In this document: positions 6,801-9,625 of the stretch, piece after piece | Layout of the letters: each line of letters begins with the position of its first letter | Numbering within the stretch: position 1 is the first letter of the stretch | Assembly: GCA_964477295.1 (NCBI GenBank) | Contig: CAYZEZ010000194.1 | Location: 1-9,625 of the forward strand | Direction of reading: 5' to 3' | DNA length: 9,625 nt | Source: CAYZEZ01 sp964477295 | GTDB lineage: Bacteria > Bacteroidota > Bacteroidia > Bacteroidales > SM23-62 | Made by a program: the position numbers and the translations under genes | Notes under the pieces: model-generated | Told to the model about the DNA's origin: nothing | Seen by the model: only the letters and a program-made list of their open reading frames with translations | Databases searched by the model: none

Positions 6801-6830
6801 AGTCTGCAAGTCGTCAGTCTGCAAATCCGC
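6801..6830 (+). repeat. degenerate 7-bp repeat array after yebC
   Basis: Starting two bases after the yebC stop, the units are AGTCTGC, AGTCGTC, AGTCTGC and AATCCGC, with a single extra A after the first and third. Seen another way, it is a 15-base unit repeated twice with 12 of 15 positions matching, and AGTCTGCAA is exact at 6801-6809 and 6816-6824. It fills most of the convergent gap to the next gene. Confidence 0.6.
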
Positions 6831-6849
6831 CCTCACGCCCACACTCGAC

Positions 6850-7548
6850 TCACGATTCAAGGTTATTCCGTGTTCCGCGTAATAACAATACACTTCCAAA
6901 TATCAACAGGGAAATAACGAAGAGCAACCTGCCTGCTGAAAAAATAATACTGTTCATGCTCACCCATCCGTACGTGGCATAGATCAATCCTCCGGTTATT
7001 GACAACCATCCGATAAAACGCGGCAATAATCCGGTTTTTACCACGAGTAATCCCAGAATGACTGCGCTTAAACCGGCCAGTGTATAAGCCGTCAGCTGGA
7101 GATGCATCTTCGATATCAGGAAGCTCATGATGATGGTCATAAGAGATTCAGATTCCATATCAGGTGATTTCAGGTACTCCTTTAACAGGAAAATAATATC
7201 AAAACCTTTGTTTGCGAAAAAAATAAAAACAATACCTGTACTGCTGACAAGAAATGAAGCCAGGTATGCTGAAGTTTTATTGTGAAAGTGGAAAGTGATT
7301 AATATAGCAGGTCCCAGCAACACTATCAGTACAGCATTAATCAGCCAGATGTAGGTATTGATGGTGAACCTTCCCAGGTTTTCACTCAGGAAGGAAATAT
7401 CTTCGTAAATGTTACTGTAATCAGGAATGATTTCCTGGTTGGTAATGATAGCTGCCACCACAAGGAAAGATATCAATATGGCGGTTAATCCGGTAGATAT
7501 CTCTGCCGTACGGTCACCATTACTTTTTTGATGGACCTCGTTTGTCAT
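6850..7548 (-). CDS. six-helix membrane protein, DUF4386-like
   Basis: A 232-residue inner-membrane protein with a polar N-terminus (1-15) and about six predicted membrane segments at 17-36, 64-86, 93-112, 148-170, 177-194 and 203-223. The segment TGLLPRFIGWLSITGGLIYA (172-191) resembles the conserved 'ilPrwlGwl...gGi.Y' part of DUF4386 proteins, and the overall length and helix count also agree. No catalytic motif, cofactor site or transport signature is visible, so the role is unknown. It lies 102 bases downstream of the antiporter gene on the same strand. It could be cotranscribed with it, although a possible weak terminator sits in the gap. It is convergent with yebC. Confidence 0.85.
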   Translation of the reverse strand: MTNEVHQKSNGDRTAEISTGLTAILISFLVVAAIITNQEIIPDYSNIYEDISFLSENLGRFTINTYIWLINAVLIVLLGPAILITFHFHNKTSAYLASFLVSSTGIVFIFFANKGFDIIFLLKEYLKSPDMESESLMTIIMSFLISKMHLQLTAYTLAGLSAVILGLLVVKTGLLPRFIGWLSITGGLIYATYGWVSMNSIIFSAGRLLFVISLLIFGSVLLLRGTRNNLES

Positions 7549-7591
7549 TCTTTTTAAAAGATCAGCAAATTAAATACATTATTATGGAAAT

Positions 7592-7624
7592 AAAAAATGC
7601 AGGGAACAGGAGCCCGGGATCCCT
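7592..7624 (-). terminator. possible weak terminator after the antiporter gene
   Basis: On the minus strand, AGGGA (7624-7620) can pair with TCCCT (7605-7601) and is followed, after three bases, by six T residues (7597-7592). The stem is only five base pairs with a 14-base loop, so this is marginal. Within it, the 14-mer at 7609-7622 (GGAGCCCGGGATCC) is a near-perfect palindrome (6 of 7 pairs), which could instead be a protein-binding site. The other bases of 7549-7650 show nothing I can name. Confidence 0.3.
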
Positions 7625-7650
7625 ACATATCATATAGAATATAGGTTGGC

Positions 7651-9625
7651 TTATTTTTGTTCGCGGATAAATACCCTTGAGTTGGAGCTGAATGCGTAAT
7701 TTGAATGTTCCAGGATGGCTGGAGCGGTAAGCACATTGGAACCATCTTCAGGAGTAGCTTTGCCGGTTACCAGAATCCCAACTTTCCCTGCAAGATCAAT
7801 CCTTCCATGGTCATCCGGATACATAATCTCCCCGGCTGCCAGCCACTGCCTGAATTCTTTTTGCTGCCAGTCATTATATGGTTGTTTGGCGGACAGCAGG
7901 TTCATGGCAAATCGGGTACATGCAAATTTCCAGAGCCGGTCCTCTAAGGTTTTTGACTCTTTCATGATACTTTTCATTTTGCTTGTACTCATCCAAAGGA
8001 CTGTAACGGGAGACTCAGCGGATACAGTGGCTGTTCTTGGCAGGCTGGTTAACACGGCCATTTCCCCAATCACACTTCCCGGGCCAAGAATATCGACCAC
8101 CTTTTTATGTAATGAGACCTTGACCTGTCCGCGTACTACGACAAACAATCCATCGGCCGGTCCGTTTTCTTTTACCAGAGTGGCATCTACAGCATAGATC
8201 CTGTTCTGGAAATTATCCACCACACGGTTAAATATTTTCTCGTCGAGACCAATCAGCCAGGATATCTCACGAAGCAATTCAACCGGCTTCGGCAGATCGA
8301 GCCTTGGGGGCGAATCCAGTAGCATCTTCATCCGCTTTTCAATTCCGGATACAATTTTGTGTGCTTCGCCAGAATCAATCCGACCCTTGCTCTGCAACCT
8401 TTCGACCATCCTCTTTTCGTAATTGAGGATGGAACGGATTGCCTGCCGCGTGGCGATGGCATTATATATTTCGGGATAGGAATTTCTCAGGTTTCTGAGG
8501 AAGGTGAGGCCATGTATCTTGTTTTCATTGATTTCTGCTTCGATGATGTGGAGGTTTTCCTCATCTCCTTTGCTTCCTTCGTCGTCCTGTGCAATCAGCA
8601 TGTTTTCAACCAGTTTCAGGCTTTCATCCTGGGCCTGGACAAAACCCCTGGCTGAGTCGTAACTAACCGCCAGCCGATCAAAAAAGATCCGCTTTGATAA
8701 CCTGTTCAGGATTGGTATGGATTGAAGTTTACTAAGTATTTTTGGTGTTTTCCATTCCTGTTCAAGGTCTTTTCGCTTGGAAAGAGATACCAGCCCTCCT
8801 TCATCCATGATCTCACTTATGGCATCCGACAATCGCCTTACCGCGGTGGGACCAAGCATGCCTTCACTGAACTGGTTCCAGTAGGAGCTTTTTTCGCGTT
8901 CGAGGATCCGTCTGCGTGTTTCAGCAATGGTTGATCCCAGTTCTAACTCCGTTTCATTTGATATTTCAACTTTTTCAGGAAGAAATTCCGATACAGCATC
9001 CCAGTTAGCCCTGCTCAGGTAACGGTCTTTTTTGAATTTGCTGATTGAATTTTCGGTACTCTGCCGCAAATAATTCTTTGCGTGAAGCATCATCAGCGCT
9101 TTTGCAGGTGCAACCTTTGTCAGCCCAAGTGCATTCACCAGGTATTTAATTGTTGTGGCATTAACCAGCAAGGTCAGGGTAACAATTCCCGCAGTATAGA
9201 AAAGAAAATCATTCCGGATATTTTCAGGAATGGAGGTTTCACCGGCTACTATAAGTGCCAGTGCCAGGCCAACGGCTCCCCGCAGCGCACCGTACCACAA
9301 TATATAAGCGTTTTTTACCGGTAATCCATAGCCGGCTTTACGCATGAATGGATACAGAACAGCAATGACGATGGCCCTGATAATGTGTAATCCTGCATAA
9401 AGAATCAATAGCCGGATCACATCAGCACCGTTGAAATGCGTTGCATTGGCAATCACAACCCCCACAATGATGAAGATCAGGGTGTTTGCGATGAAGGCTG
9501 CCAGTTCCCAGAATTCATGAAGGAAGTGTTCCACCTCGGGACTGATTCTTGTCCTTCCAACACCGCCGACGATTAATCCCAGGGCTACTAATCCAAGTAC
9601 ACCGGATACATGAAGGAAATATTCT
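7651..9625 (-). CDS. CPA1-type cation/proton antiporter with cyclic-nucleotide-binding domain (5' end outside window)
   Basis: The frame is open through the right edge, so about 658 C-terminal codons are seen and the true start is beyond 9625. The GTG at 9534 is internal. Numbering from that codon, membrane segments lie at about 11-30, 37-64, 76-97 and 110-130, preceded by another before the GTG (GVLGLVALGLIVGG). Segment 76-97 holds GALRGAVGLALAL, the conserved CPA1 antiporter motif. The ion-binding aspartate helices should lie upstream, unseen. A long charged, helical cytosolic region (about 145-430) follows. Next is a cyclic-nucleotide-binding domain (about 437-535) with an intact phosphate cassette, GSVIGEMAVLTSLPRTATV (486-504), including the key Glu491 and Arg500. 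The family exchanges Na+ or K+ for H+ across the inner membrane. The layout resembles plant SOS1 and sperm-type exchangers, suggesting ligand gating. The last 70 residues look like a second, degenerate beta-roll. Confidence 0.93.
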   Translation of the reverse strand, partial: EYFLHVSGVLGLVALGLIVGGVGRTRISPEVEHFLHEFWELAAFIANTLIFIIVGVVIANATHFNGADVIRLLILYAGLHIIRAIVIAVLYPFMRKAGYGLPVKNAYILWYGALRGAVGLALALIVAGETSIPENIRNDFLFYTAGIVTLTLLVNATTIKYLVNALGLTKVAPAKALMMLHAKNYLRQSTENSISKFKKDRYLSRANWDAVSEFLPEKVEISNETELELGSTIAETRRRILEREKSSYWNQFSEGMLGPTAVRRLSDAISEIMDEGGLVSLSKRKDLEQEWKTPKILSKLQSIPILNRLSKRIFFDRLAVSYDSARGFVQAQDESLKLVENMLIAQDDEGSKGDEENLHIIEAEINENKIHGLTFLRNLRNSYPEIYNAIATRQAIRSILNYEKRMVERLQSKGRIDSGEAHKIVSGIEKRMKMLLDSPPRLDLPKPVELLREISWLIGLDEKIFNRVVDNFQNRIYAVDATLVKENGPADGLFVVVRGQVKVSLHKKVVDILGPGSVIGEMAVLTSLPRTATVSAESPVTVLWMSTSKMKSIMKESKTLEDRLWKFACTRFAMNLLSAKQPYNDWQQKEFRQWLAAGEIMYPDDHGRIDLAGKVGILVTGKATPEDGSNVLTAPAILEHSNYAFSSNSRVFIREQK

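Noticed and set aside
6862..6886. Hairpin GTTATT/AATAAC as terminator for yebC
   Set aside because: It lies inside the coding end of the DUF4386-like gene, has an internal mismatch and is not followed by a T run.
7565..7572. Promoter for the DUF4386-like gene (CAAATTAA, reverse of a -7 box)
   Set aside because: It has one mismatch to TAnnTTTG and no -33 element at the right distance, so it cannot be told from AT-rich background.
7609..7622. Adjacent SmaI/BamHI-like sites as vector or cloning contamination
   Set aside because: The flanking sequence is continuous with native intergenic DNA and no other polylinker sites follow.
7715..8197. 160-codon plus-strand frame opposite the antiporter tail
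   Set aside because: It overlaps the cyclic-nucleotide domain coding sequence, which is conserved, so it is a shadow frame.

Overview
The window looks like a chromosomal stretch of an uncultured or environmental Bacteroidota, probably Bacteroidales/Marinilabiliales-like. The reasons are a Bacteroidetes-type AspRS and YebC, a macroglobulin/TonB-plug surface protein of a family largely confined to this phylum, A-rich leaders without clear Shine-Dalgarno sequences, and a TAnnTTTG-type -7 box before yebC. There is no phage, transposase, CRISPR or obvious transfer signature.

Layout. The left edge (1-43, minus) holds the first 14 codons of a gene running out of the window, divergent from aspS. aspS (101-1849) is followed after 21 bases by a small secreted, probably outer-membrane protein (1871-2344). 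A 356-base gap (2345-2700) holds two opposed arrays of degenerate 7-bp units that form a long imperfect hairpin, then a separate 10-bp perfect inverted repeat. Next come an orphan STAS-domain protein (2701-3039) and, tail to tail with a 4-base overlap, a minus-strand pair: an AhpD-like CxxC protein (5820-5476) and a 795-residue macroglobulin-like protein ending in a barrel-less TonB plug (5423-3036). yebC (6058-6798) runs divergently from that pair. On its far side lie two minus-strand membrane protein genes: a six-helix DUF4386-like protein (7548-6850) and a CPA1-type cation/proton antiporter with a C-terminal cyclic-nucleotide-binding domain (7651 to beyond 9625, 5' end missing).

How the genes relate. 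aspS and yebC are translation housekeeping genes. The others are envelope or signalling genes with no shared pathway that can be read from the sequence. The two likely transcription pairs on the minus strand are AhpD-like plus macroglobulin/plug protein, and antiporter plus DUF4386-like protein.

The most interesting signal is non-coding. Degenerate heptanucleotide arrays of different sequence sit right after, or across, the stop codons of three separate genes (2351-2385 with 2475-2509, 5465-5485, 6801-6830). I did not find a clear new multi-gene defence or biosynthetic system here.
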